A stretch of 57,964 bases of DNA from an uncultured Spirochaetota bacterium (GTDB lineage Bacteria > Spirochaetota > Spirochaetia > Treponematales > Rectinemataceae): assembly GCA_903821875.1 (NCBI GenBank), contig CAIJMU010000077.1:1-57964 (forward strand). The letters run 5' to 3'. A program made the translations under genes and the position numbers. Below, piece after piece: positions 9,178 through 18,297 of the stretch (positions are counted from its first letter, which is position 1; every line of letters begins with the position of its first letter). The notes beneath the pieces were generated by a model, which was given only the letters and a program-made list of their open reading frames with translations, was not told where the DNA came from and did no database searches.

Positions 9178-9271
9178 CACACCATCAGGGCCGCGCCGGT
9201 AGCATCAGCCACAGCGGGCGGCCTCGAGGATATCCAAGCGCATTGCTCATATCAGTGAGGGAGGAAGCATC

Positions 9272-10639
9272 ATGAAGAAGGTCCTAGCTATGAGGATAGG
9301 AGCATTCAGGCTCCTGGTTTCGGTCCTGTTGGCCCTTGGGTTCGCGGCCACGGCCACCGCGGCCCCGGGAATCAACTCGACCTACCAGTATTTCGGCACC
9401 GAGAACTTCGCCCACATGACGGCCAACCCCGTCTTCAGGAGCCTGTCCTACAACCAGCTCCAGCAGCTCATGGAGAGCGACGGCACCTTCCTGGTCCTCT
9501 TCGGCGGCGCCTGGTGCCCCAACACCCAGGCTGTCATCGGGCAGATCAACGACGTGGCCAACGAGTACGGTGTCAAGACGATCTACAACTTCGACTGGCG
9601 CATCGACGGCGCAACCATGCACCTCCGCGACTCAAAAAACACCGGAGCCTTCCTCTACGTCGACTTCGTGAACAAGTACCTCTCCAACATCCAGGTGGAG
9701 TACAGCGCCGACCATACGAAGGACATTGCCTATCCGGACAAGGACGGAAAGGCCGTCGCCGCCGCCCGCCTCCAGGTTCCCTTCCTCTTCCTATACAACA
9801 GGGCCGCCAGAGACACCAAGGGCAGTCCCGCGCCCATCATCGCCTCCTACGAGAAGATGCTCCTCTGGGACAAGGATTTCCAGACCGGCGGCAAGGACGA
9901 TCCGGCGAAGATCGAGGCCTACAAGAAGGAGATCCGCCCCCTCTTCGACGCCGTTTCCACGACCTCCGGGTCCAAAAAGGTAGCAACTAAACTCACTTAC
10001 GTCGACGACCTGACCCTCTTCGCGAAGGGCTACAACGCCCGCGCCGCCGGTGTCACGGTCATCGACCAGAAGGATGCACCCTGGGTCATCAGGACCGTCG
10101 GCTATGTCGAACTGAAGAAGATCCTCGAAAGCCAGGGAAATTATGCCATCATGTTCGGCGGCCCCTGGTGCCCGAACACCCGCGCCGTCATCGACGTCGT
10201 CAACCAGTACGCGAAAAAATACAACATCGACACTGTCTACATGTGGGACACCCGCGTCGATGGCAACATCTTCCACCTCCGCGACTCGAAGAATGCCTAC
10301 GCCAACCTCTACGTCGACCTGGTCAACAAGTACTTCCCCGGCATCAGCGTCGAGTACGGTGCCATGCGTGAGCGCGACATCAGCTACACCGACAAGGACG
10401 GCAAGGTCGTTGCCGCGCCGCGCCTCCAGGTGCCCTACGTCTTCGTCTACAACAAGGACTGGAAGGACGCCGCAGGCAATCCGAAGCCCATCCTCGACCA
10501 GGTCGAACTGATGTACGAGTGGGCTGACATGCAGAGCGACTACAAGGACAAGGACGGGAAGATAGGCGAGCACTACAAGACCTACACCGCCGCCCTCGAC
10601 AAGCTCTACTTGGCCTTTGCAGCAAAGGTTAAAAAATAA
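9272..10639 (+). CDS. Exported protein with two tandem thioredoxin-like repeats
   Basis: A 455-aa protein with GGGAGGAAG upstream and a signal peptide ending near ATATAAPG (about residue 31). It has two homologous repeats, about 60-240 and 265-440. Each has a strand and turn reading GGAWCPNTQ or GGPWCPNTR, followed by HLRDSKN, YVD-VNKY, VEY and a cis-Pro-like RLQVPF/RLQVPY. The fold resembles thioredoxin, but each site keeps only one cysteine (WCPN rather than WCxxC), so ordinary dithiol chemistry is unlikely. A monothiol role, such as disulfide capture, a sulfur relay or binding, is possible. It is exported, and two genes upstream lies a cystine symporter. Its exact function is unknown. Confidence 0.8.
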   Translation: MKKVLAMRIGAFRLLVSVLLALGFAATATAAPGINSTYQYFGTENFAHMTANPVFRSLSYNQLQQLMESDGTFLVLFGGAWCPNTQAVIGQINDVANEYGVKTIYNFDWRIDGATMHLRDSKNTGAFLYVDFVNKYLSNIQVEYSADHTKDIAYPDKDGKAVAAARLQVPFLFLYNRAARDTKGSPAPIIASYEKMLLWDKDFQTGGKDDPAKIEAYKKEIRPLFDAVSTTSGSKKVATKLTYVDDLTLFAKGYNARAAGVTVIDQKDAPWVIRTVGYVELKKILESQGNYAIMFGGPWCPNTRAVIDVVNQYAKKYNIDTVYMWDTRVDGNIFHLRDSKNAYANLYVDLVNKYFPGISVEYGAMRERDISYTDKDGKVVAAPRLQVPYVFVYNKDWKDAAGNPKPILDQVELMYEWADMQSDYKDKDGKIGEHYKTYTAALDKLYLAFAAKVKK

Positions 10640-10643
10640 AAGG

Positions 10644-12973
10644 CTAGTCCTTGGAAAGGAACCAGGCGCCCAGGAGGGCCAGCAAGGCGCCCGGTTCATC
10701 CAGACCTACTTCCGCCCCGGGAGAGCCGAGTTCAGATCGACAGGCACGGGCCACGGCATCCCAGGCGCCAAGGCGCGAGTCAGCCCGGGCGATGAGTTCG
10801 GACAGCTCATCGCGATCGCGGGCTGGCCCCAGCATGGCGTACAAGGCCACGTCGCCCGCATCGAGGAGAAGCCTGAGGGCTTCCCTGCCACTTCCCGACT
10901 CGACCGCTTCGGCCAGGTCTGCGGCAAGTCCCGGCGGCATTGCCGGGGTGGTCGCACCCAAGGACCGGAGCCGCCCTTCCAGAGCCTTGAAAAGAGCGGC
11001 GCGGGACTCCTCTCCTCCGGATTGCTGGCCGGCAGCTCCAAGGCCGCCGAGATAGGGGGAGAAATCAGCTGCGTCCCCGAGAAGGTTGGCCATGGCCATG
11101 ATGTATTGCCGGCGCCCGCCCTGACCGGAGGAATCGAAGAGGCCACGGTAGAGCCCCAGCAGGGCTTCAGCCAATTGGTTTGAATCTGGCTCGCCATGGC
11201 GGGGGCGCGAGGCAGCCCCGAGGGCTGCAGCCTCCAGGACACGGTGATCGCTTTCGGCCGAGAAAATGCTCGCCAGGGACAGGCTGCCGGGACCTCCTGA
11301 AAGGGCGCCTATGGACTGGGCCGAAGCAGCGCGGAGGGCTGTCCCCCCCTCCCGCATCGCCGCCTCCAGAGCTGGCAACGAGGCAGGATCGCCCAGGCGC
11401 CCGAGGACCCGCGCAGCCTCAACGCGGAGGTCCCAGCCCAGGTCCAGGAGCCGTGACTCCAGGGCGTCGCGTGCCTCTTCGCCGCCGATGCGGCCGAGGG
11501 CGCGTATGGCCTCCTCGCGAACCTCGGGCTCCGGATCGTCGAGCCGGCCTATCACCTCGTGCACCACGAGTTCACCCTCGTCACCGTCGATGCGTCGCAA
11601 GGCACGGGCGACGCGCGGATCGCCCGCGTGGCGACGGAGGTCCAGGAGCGAAGCGTAGGTGCGGAAGAGCCCCGCGCTGGCCATCTGCGTGATGAGGCCT
11701 GCGATCGGCCTCTCCCTGCCCTCGCGCACACCGCGCAGGACCAGCACTGCCAGCACCATGACAACAAGGGCCACGATATGCACGGCACTAAAGCCATCAA
11801 AGCCCGGGACAAGGGCCTTGAGCCGGGCGAAGGGCCCCCATATGGCGGCGTGACCGCTGCCGCCGAAGGCTTCCATCAGCTGACCGCCGGCCATCGGCCC
11901 CAGCGCGGCCACGAGACCCACGATGGTGTTGTACCAGGCTATGTAGATGACGCGTCGCGGAGGAGGGGCCAGGGTCAGCATCAGCTGTCCCGCGCCCTCC
12001 CAGAGGGCTGGCCCGAAGAAGCCCTGGAAAAGCGCCACAATGGGCAGGATATAGCTGTAATTGCCATGATCGATGAAAAAATAGCCCATCCAGCCACCGA
12101 CGATGAGGCAGCCCAGCACTACGGCAGGTTTCCGGCCGTAACGGTCCATCACGAAGCCCCACAGGGGCGCCATGGCCACCCATGCCAGGATGCTGATGAC
12201 CGTCATGATGCCCAGCCAGACGTTGGGTGCGCCGACGAAGGCCAGGTCGGTGATGCGCGGCGCCTGGAAGGGGGCAGCCACGTTGACGGCAAAGACCGCG
12301 ATACCCGTGCCCAGGGAAAAGCGGAGGAAATTGCGGTCGCCCAGGGGGAAAGGAATTCCGCCGCAGTGAGCCTTCCTTCGACGGGGGGAGGCGCTGGTTC
12401 GGGGATGCGGACATGGAGGAGGATGTCGACAATGCCGCCCAGGGCACCGATGCCGAAGATGGCGGCGTAGGCCCAGGAACGGCCAGACTCGGGCACGAGG
12501 TCCAGAAGGACGCTTGCGGCGAAAAACCACAGCACTGTGACGGTCTGGAAGATGGCCGAGCGGCGCAGGAAAAAAGAGCCCCGCACGTCCTCGGGCACGA
12601 GGTCGGCCATCCAGGACAGCCATCCCGAGGTCGAAATGTTCATGAAGACCCAGGAGAGCGCCAGGGCCAGGGCGGCCAGCCGCGCCGCTTCGATGCCGCT
12701 CTTCCCTGTGAGGAAGAGGAAGGCGGAGGCCGCGATCCCGAGGCCGAGGAAGCGGTGGATCACGGACATTGCGATGAAGTAGGTCTTCCGACGTGGCAGG
12801 GCGCGGTAGATGAAAACCGAAACCAGCTGCAAGGCTCCGGTCGCGAGCATGAAACCGAAAAGGGTACCCAGCAGCGAAGCGGGGGCCCCGAGGTGGTTGG
12901 CGAGGTATACCTGGAAGATGGGCTGGATGTTGCAGACGGTCATGAAAAGGGCGGCGAAGCCACCTGCCGCCAT
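10644..12973 (-). pseudogene. MFS transporter fused to HEAT repeats, frame broken by one base
   Basis: Two overlapping minus-strand frames together make one protein. The first starts at 12973 (MAAGGFAALFMTVCNIQPIF) and encodes the first six helices to ...GRLTAAEFL. The second resumes at PLGDRNFLRFSLGTG and encodes the remaining helices, including the MFS loop DRYGRKP. A soluble region of HEAT/PBS-lyase repeats (VREEAIRALGRIGGEEA, LRVEAARVLGRLGDPAS) then runs to 10644. The switch falls at the G5 run 12344-12348 (C5 on the coding strand); six bases would restore the frame. This may be a real mutation, a slippage site or a consensus error. The open frame also extends some codons upstream of 12973 without a good start codon. 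The substrate is unknown. Confidence 0.75.
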
Positions 12974-13041
12974 GGAGGTACGGGTGGCGCGGGCATAGTC
13001 AGAACCCCTGATGCCCCCTCCCTGCGTGGAAGCTCCTGCGC

Positions 13042-14538
13042 TCAGCGTCGACCAGCCTCGAAGGCCGGAAGAGGCTCGAAGCCCTCCATCAGGCCGGAGA
13101 CGGCCGCGGCAGGCTGCCTGGCAAGGAACTCGCCCGACTCACGGTCGAACTCGTAGTCCTGGCCCCATTCACGGTAGTTGCGTATGACCTCCACCACGGA
13201 GCTGCCGACATGCCGGGCCTCGGCATCCGTCATGGTGGGATGTATGGACACCCGCACCCAGCCGGGTTTTTCCGAAAGGTCGCCCGAATCGATGAGGTCG
13301 GTGATGTGGCGCGAAGTAGTCTTTCCAATGCTGAAGAGTATGTGGCCGTAGGTTCCCGCGCAGGAGCAGCCGCCCCGGGTCTGTACACCGAAGCGGTCGT
13401 TCAAGAGCCTGACGATGAGGTTATGGTGCTCGCCCGGCGCGTAGAAGGACAGTATGCCCAGGCGCTCGAGGTTCTCCCCCTCGAGGAGCATGATGGCCGG
13501 CTCCCTCCGGAACTCGCCGATGATGATGTCGAGCAGCTCCTTCTCGCGGTCATGGATGGCCTCGACACCCATGGATTCCTTCACCTTGACGGCCAGGGCG
13601 GCGCGCATCGCCTGAAGGAAGCCGGGAGTACCGCCGTCCTCCCGGGCCTCGATGCCCTCGACATAGGCATGGGTCCCGAAGGGCGTGGTCCACTTGACCG
13701 TGCCGCCCCCCGGCTGGTCCGGCACACTGCGCCGATAGAGGGAATTGTGAAGGACAAGGACGCCAGAGGAACCAGGGCCGCCGAGGAATTTGTGCGGCGA
13801 AAAGGTGATGGCGTCGAGGTACTCGCCCTCTCCCGGCCCGTGCATGTCGATGTCTATGTAGGGGGCGGCCGCCGCGAAGTCCACAAAGCAGAGGCCGCCA
13901 TGGCGATGCATGACGGCCGCCATCTGGTGGTAGGGCGTGAGAAGCCCCGTCACGTTGGAGCCGGCGGTGAAGGCACCGATGAGGAGGGGGCGGTCGGCAT
14001 TCTCCCGGCAGATGCGTTCCTGCCAGCCGAGGTCCGGCAGGCCGGTCGCCTCGTCTCGCGGCACGATGCGGACGTCGACCTCGCATTCCTCCCAGGTGAT
14101 CTGGTTGGAGTGGTGCTCCATGTGGGTGATGAGGACGAGGGGCCGCCTGTGCGAGCGGTCGCCGCACTCATGCCTGCAACTCTCCGGCATGCGGAGGCCC
14201 AGGAGGCGCTGGAGCTTGTTGATGGCTCCGGTCATTCCGAAGTCGGTGAAGATCAGGGAATCGTCGGGGCCTGCCTTGACGTGGCGCTTGATGATCTCGC
14301 GGGCAGCGTGGTAGGCGCGGGTCATGGCGGTACCGGTATAGGTCGTCTCGGTATGGGTATTCGCGACAAGGGGGCCGATCTCGCGGAGCATGAAGTCCTC
14401 GATGGGACGGTAAAGCTTGCCAGAAGCGGTCCAGTCGGCATAGACGATGGGAACGCGGCGTCCGTCCGAAAGGGGCATCGTGGCGTCTATCCCGACGATG
14501 TTGGACCTGTAAGGCGCAAAGCTGGATTCGAGGCTCAT
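13042..14538 (-). CDS. Aminotransferase class V, cysteine-desulfurase-like
   Basis: A 498-aa PLP enzyme of the NifS/SufS/Csd fold. Visible landmarks are THMEHHSN (cofactor-contacting histidine loop), SPHKFLGGPG with the Schiff-base lysine, and RGGCSCAGTYGH with cysteines where the desulfurase persulfide cysteine sits. It is about 90 residues longer than SufS, mostly in the middle and at the C-terminus. Desulfurases move sulfur from cysteine to acceptors; other members are selenocysteine lyases or amino-sugar enzymes. No suf or isc genes adjoin, so Fe-S assembly is not assured. The region upstream is shared with the divergent typA gene. Confidence 0.8.
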   Translation of the reverse strand: MSLESSFAPYRSNIVGIDATMPLSDGRRVPIVYADWTASGKLYRPIEDFMLREIGPLVANTHTETTYTGTAMTRAYHAAREIIKRHVKAGPDDSLIFTDFGMTGAINKLQRLLGLRMPESCRHECGDRSHRRPLVLITHMEHHSNQITWEECEVDVRIVPRDEATGLPDLGWQERICRENADRPLLIGAFTAGSNVTGLLTPYHQMAAVMHRHGGLCFVDFAAAAPYIDIDMHGPGEGEYLDAITFSPHKFLGGPGSSGVLVLHNSLYRRSVPDQPGGGTVKWTTPFGTHAYVEGIEAREDGGTPGFLQAMRAALAVKVKESMGVEAIHDREKELLDIIIGEFRREPAIMLLEGENLERLGILSFYAPGEHHNLIVRLLNDRFGVQTRGGCSCAGTYGHILFSIGKTTSRHITDLIDSGDLSEKPGWVRVSIHPTMTDAEARHVGSSVVEVIRNYREWGQDYEFDRESGEFLARQPAAAVSGLMEGFEPLPAFEAGRR

Positions 14539-14582
14539 CTTTTTCCTCCGCGACTGGACGGCACAGGGGCATTCTACCCTTA

Positions 14583-14611
14583 TTGGACCTTATTGTCGAC
14601 TCGAGGATACT
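14583..14611 (+). promoter_or_regulatory. Candidate promoter of typA
   Basis: TTGGAC (14583-14588), a 17-base spacer and GATACT (14606-14611) lie 80 bases before the typA start, in the divergent spacer with the aminotransferase gene. Confidence 0.45.
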
Positions 14612-14690
14612 GAGTCGCAGGCTCCTGTCACATCCGTGGATTTTCGGTTATAGTGACGAATCCCCGCCAGACATCCCTCCCAGGAAGCGC

Positions 14691-16526
14691 ATGATCCCCA
14701 AGGACGCATCGAACGACCGCATCAGGAATATCGCCATCATTGCCCACGTCGACCACGGAAAAACCACCCTCGTCGATGCCATGTTCAGGCAGTCAGGTGT
14801 CTTCCGTGAGGGGCAGGAGACGCAGGAGCGCCTCATGGACAGCATGGAGCTCGAACGCGAGCGCGGCATCACCATCGCCGCGAAAAACTGTTCGGTGATC
14901 TGGGAAGGCGTGAAGATCAACATCCTCGACACCCCGGGCCACGCCGATTTCGGCGGCGAGGTGGAGCGGGCACTCTCGATGGTCGATGGAGCCATCCTCC
15001 TGGTGGATGCCTCGGAGGGACCGCTGCCCCAGACGCGCTTCGTCCTCAACAAGGCCCTCGAGGGCAAGCTCTCCGTCGTTGTCGTCATCAACAAGATCGA
15101 CCGCCCCGACGCCCGCCCCGATGAAGTGCTCTCGGAAATCATCAACCTCTTCATCGACCTCGGGGCCGACGACGAACAGCTCGAGTTCCCCCTCGTCTAC
15201 GCGATCGGAAGGTCGGGCGTTGCCAAGGCCACGCTCGACGGAGACGCCGAGGACCTGAAATACCTTTTTGAAACCATCATCGCCCGCGTCAAACCGCCTT
15301 CCTACTCCTCTGCGGAGCCCTTCCAGATGCTTGTCTCCGACCTTTCCTATTCCGACTACTTCGGTCGCCAGGCCATCGGAAAGGTCATAAATGGTTCGGT
15401 CCACTCCAAGGACAACCTGGTATGCATCGGGGATGGCAACGTCAAAAAGACGCTCAATGTCTCCAAGCTCCAGACCTACGTGGGACCGCGCATCGTCGAA
15501 AGCCAGAGCGCCGAACCCGGAGATATTGTCGTGCTCTCGGGCATCGACGACGTACACATCGGGGACACCATCTGCACGAGGGACGCGCCCAAGGCCTTGA
15601 AACGCATCATCGTCGACGAGCCCACCGTGTCGATGCGCTTCAACGTCAACACTTCGCCGATGGCGGGCACTGAAGGCACCGAGGTAACGACGAGCAAGCT
15701 CATCGCCCGCCTCCGGAAAGAGACTCTCCGCAACGTATCCATCCAGGTAGAGGAGTCGGGCACTGCGGGCCAGTACCGCGTAAAGGGCCGGGGCGAGTTC
15801 CAGCTGGTCATCCTCATTGAAATGATGCGCCGCGAGGGCTTCGAGCTCTGTGTCGGCCGCCCCGAAGTGATCTACCGCCACGAAGGCGGGAAGAAGCTCG
15901 AGCCCATCGAGCACCTCTCCGTCGACGTCGCCGAGCCCTTCGCCGGGGTGGTCACCGAGCGCCTGTCCTCGAGGAAGGGCCGCATGCTGACCTACGTCTC
16001 GCACGGAGGCGGTCGCGTCAAGCTCGAGTTCTCCGTGCCCACGCGCTCGCTGATCGGCTACCGCGACCTCTTTCTCACCGACACCAAGGGCACGGGTATT
16101 CTCAATTCATATCTTTCCGGCTACGAGGAATATCGGGGAGACTTCATCGACCGCTTCACCGGCTCCCTGGTCGCAGACCGGGCTGGAAACGCGGTTACCT
16201 ACGCCCTCTTCCACATGGAGCCGCGCGGCCGCCTCTTCGTGGTGCCCGGCGATCCCGTCTACGAGGGCATGATCGTCGGCGAGCACAACCTCGACCAGGA
16301 CCTCAACGTAAACCCCTCGAAGCCCAAGAAGCTCTCGAACATGCGTTCAGTACTGAAGGACGAGGCCCTCACCCTGACCCCCATCCAGCCCATGACCCTC
16401 GAGAAGGCCATCCAGTTCATCCGCGACGACGAGATGGTGGAGATCACCCCCAAATCGGTGCGCCTCAGGAAGACCATCCTTCTTGTGGCGGACAGGAAGT
16501 CGGCACGGCGGGAGGACGCGAGCTGA
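14691..16526 (+). CDS. typA: Translational GTPase TypA/BipA
   Basis: A 611-aa protein starting at an ATG with AGGAAG upstream. The G domain shows all signature motifs: AHVDHGKTTLVD (P-loop), RGITI, DTPGHADFGGEVER (G3) and NKIDRPDA (G4). It is followed by EF-G-like domains and the TypA-specific C-terminal region. The length is typical. TypA binds the ribosome and helps subunit assembly and growth under stress or cold. It stands alone on the plus strand and is divergent from the aminotransferase gene. Confidence 0.97.
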   Translation: MIPKDASNDRIRNIAIIAHVDHGKTTLVDAMFRQSGVFREGQETQERLMDSMELERERGITIAAKNCSVIWEGVKINILDTPGHADFGGEVERALSMVDGAILLVDASEGPLPQTRFVLNKALEGKLSVVVVINKIDRPDARPDEVLSEIINLFIDLGADDEQLEFPLVYAIGRSGVAKATLDGDAEDLKYLFETIIARVKPPSYSSAEPFQMLVSDLSYSDYFGRQAIGKVINGSVHSKDNLVCIGDGNVKKTLNVSKLQTYVGPRIVESQSAEPGDIVVLSGIDDVHIGDTICTRDAPKALKRIIVDEPTVSMRFNVNTSPMAGTEGTEVTTSKLIARLRKETLRNVSIQVEESGTAGQYRVKGRGEFQLVILIEMMRREGFELCVGRPEVIYRHEGGKKLEPIEHLSVDVAEPFAGVVTERLSSRKGRMLTYVSHGGGRVKLEFSVPTRSLIGYRDLFLTDTKGTGILNSYLSGYEEYRGDFIDRFTGSLVADRAGNAVTYALFHMEPRGRLFVVPGDPVYEGMIVGEHNLDQDLNVNPSKPKKLSNMRSVLKDEALTLTPIQPMTLEKAIQFIRDDEMVEITPKSVRLRKTILLVADRKSARREDAS

Positions 16527-16597
16527 GGGCGGACCTGCGCTGTTGAGGGATGACAGGAATGCGAGCAGGGAATAGACTCATGGAGAAGAGGTGATCT

Positions 16598-16720
16598 ATG
16601 GCCTTGCATCGCGATTTTCAGAAGATCCTCCCCACGGTCCTCGATGTCCTTGCCAGCGACAAGATCAAGGTTGGCATGAGCAAAGAAAGCATCAGGCCAT
16701 ATATTCGGGGAGGGCAATGA
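16598..16720 (+). CDS. Small ORF upstream of mntA-hepT, 40 aa
   Basis: ATG at 16598 with AGAGGTG upstream; it encodes 40 residues beginning MALHRDFQKILPTVLDVLAS and ends at 16720, one base before the mntA ATG. No family is recognised. The tight spacing and ribosome site suggest translation with the toxin-antitoxin pair. It may be a leader peptide, a small third component or the remnant of an older gene. Confidence 0.4.
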   Translation: MALHRDFQKILPTVLDVLASDKIKVGMSKESIRPYIRGGQ

Positions 16721-16721
16721 A

Positions 16722-17027
16722 ATGCTCCATCCAGACATTCACGCACGCCTTGACGATATTCGGCGAATTCTGGCTGACCACAGAGTCAAGACAGCCTATG
16801 TCTTTGGCTCGGCGCTTCGGGAAAATTTCAAGGATGACAGCGACCTCGATCTTCTCATCGAGTTCGAAAAAGGCATCACTACCAAAGATTACGCAGACTT
16901 GTATTGGGATCTCGGCGACAAGATCGAAAAACTCACAGGGCGCGAAGTAGATCTTGTGACCCTGTCCTCGATTACCAACAAGTACTTCTTGATGGAACTT
17001 GAGAACACGAGGGAGGCGATCCTGTGA
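16722..17027 (+). CDS. mntA: MntA-type nucleotidyltransferase antitoxin
   Basis: A 101-aa minimal nucleotidyltransferase with the fold signature GSALRENF...DSDLDLL (GS followed by DxD). In MntA/HepT (type VII) systems this enzyme AMPylates a tyrosine of the HEPN toxin and silences it. The stop codon overlaps the start of the next gene by four bases (GTGA), so the two are translationally coupled. The composition is a little less GC-rich than the flanking typA, consistent with a mobile module. Confidence 0.88.
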   Translation: MLHPDIHARLDDIRRILADHRVKTAYVFGSALRENFKDDSDLDLLIEFEKGITTKDYADLYWDLGDKIEKLTGREVDLVTLSSITNKYFLMELENTREAIL

Positions 17028-17368
17028 ATCTCCGCTATCTCAAATACTGCGAGGACATCCGAAAGGCATGCGAGGAAATTGAGTCATTCATGGCAATGGT
17101 CAAAGATGGCGAAGACTATAAGGCCAACCTGGCTATCCGCCGCGCAGTGGAACGAAGCCTTGAAATATGCGGTGAGGCTACCAAGCAGCTTCTCGATGAA
17201 TTCCCGACTACGCCTTTCCCCGGCGCTCCAAGAATCATAGGATTGCGCAACAGGCTCATTCATGGCTATGCCGCAGTCGATGACGATCGGATCTGGTCAA
17301 TCGTCGTGACCTATCTACCGGACTTGAAAGCCACGGTCCTCAAGCTCATGGAAGAAGCAAATGCCTGA
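17024..17368 (+). CDS. hepT: HepT-type HEPN ribonuclease toxin
   Basis: A 114-aa all-helical protein of the HEPN/DUF86 family, starting with GTG at 17024. It carries the catalytic RX4HXY motif (RNRLIHGY), whose arginine and histidine form the RNase site and whose tyrosine is the AMPylation target of MntA. It overlaps mntA by four bases. The likely role is growth arrest during phage infection or plasmid loss. Confidence 0.9.
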   Translation: MNLRYLKYCEDIRKACEEIESFMAMVKDGEDYKANLAIRRAVERSLEICGEATKQLLDEFPTTPFPGAPRIIGLRNRLIHGYAAVDDDRIWSIVVTYLPDLKATVLKLMEEANA

Positions 17369-17479
17369 AGAGCATTACAACCCGAAGATCAATCCCGGTA
17401 CCATCAAGACATGAGAGCAAGAAGTCCGAAACAATAGGTATCGTACTCGAACACACTGCACTGCAGGGAGGCTGACCCC

Positions 17480-18292
17480 ATGGATACCTGGCGACTCCTG
17501 AAGACCCCACTGGCACGCGGAGCCTGGAACATGGCTGCGGACGAGGCTCTCCGCGAGGCTGTGGGCCACGGCGAATCTCCGCCGCTGCTGCGCCTCTATT
17601 CCTGGGCGCCAGGTTGCCTTTCCCTGGGCCTCGGACAATCGCGCGGGGACGTCGATGACGCGGCCCTGGCCGAGCATGGCTGGGACCTGGTCCGCCGCGC
17701 CTCGGGCGGACGCGCCATCCTCCACATCGACGAACTGACCTACTCGGTGATCGCGCCCATCGGGGAGCCGCGCGTGCAGGGCAGCATCCTTGAAAGCTAC
17801 CGCCGCCTGGCGAAGGCCCTCATGGCAGGCCTCCGCTCACTGGGGCTTCCCGTCGAAATGCAGGGCGAGGCGCCACCCTCGGCCCAGACCAAGGGCCCCG
17901 TCTGCTTCGAGGTTCCCTCGTCCTACGAGATCGTCATAGCTGGGAAGAAGCTCGTCGGCTCGGCGCAGGCGCGCAATCGGGACAGCGTGCTCCAGCACGG
18001 AACGCTGCCACTCAGCGGCGACCTTTCGCGCATCACCCGGGCCCTCGCCTTTCCCGACGGGCCTGCGCGCCAGGCTGCTGCCGTGAAGCTGCTGTCGCGG
18101 GCAACGACGGTCGAGACGGTACTGGGGAGGGCTCCAACCTGGGAAGTCGCCGCCACCGCCTTCGTGGCAGCCTTCGAGGAAGAACTCGGACTCCATCTGG
18201 AGCCTTCGGAAATGAAGGAGGCTGAGCGAATGCGCACAGAAGAACTAGTACAGACTAAGTACGCGCACGCGGACTGGACAGACCGGAGCTAG
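17480..18292 (+). CDS. Octanoyltransferase LipM-like (BPL/LPL family)
   Basis: A 270-aa protein with GGGAGG upstream. The lipoate/biotin ligase-fold core is clear: RRASGGRAILH in the binding site, then GPVCFEVPSSYEIVIAGKKL, where the cysteine matches the acyl-thioester nucleophile of LipM, and GSAQARNRDSVLQHG. LipM moves octanoate from acyl carrier protein to GcvH or E2 subunits. A lipoate-protein ligase is the alternative, but the cysteine in the CFE/CFD position favours LipM. It converges with the transaldolase gene, with only five bases between stop codons. Confidence 0.8.
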   Translation: MDTWRLLKTPLARGAWNMAADEALREAVGHGESPPLLRLYSWAPGCLSLGLGQSRGDVDDAALAEHGWDLVRRASGGRAILHIDELTYSVIAPIGEPRVQGSILESYRRLAKALMAGLRSLGLPVEMQGEAPPSAQTKGPVCFEVPSSYEIVIAGKKLVGSAQARNRDSVLQHGTLPLSGDLSRITRALAFPDGPARQAAAVKLLSRATTVETVLGRAPTWEVAATAFVAAFEEELGLHLEPSEMKEAERMRTEELVQTKYAHADWTDRS

Positions 18293-18297
18293 GGGGC

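Noticed and set aside
11559-13156. Open plus-strand frames of 303 and 247 codons
   Set aside because: They are antisense to the MFS-HEAT gene, low in hydrophobic pattern and without ribosome sites.
13042-14538. SufS of an Fe-S assembly operon
   Set aside because: No suf or isc partners are present and the protein is about 90 residues longer than SufS, so only a family-level call is made.
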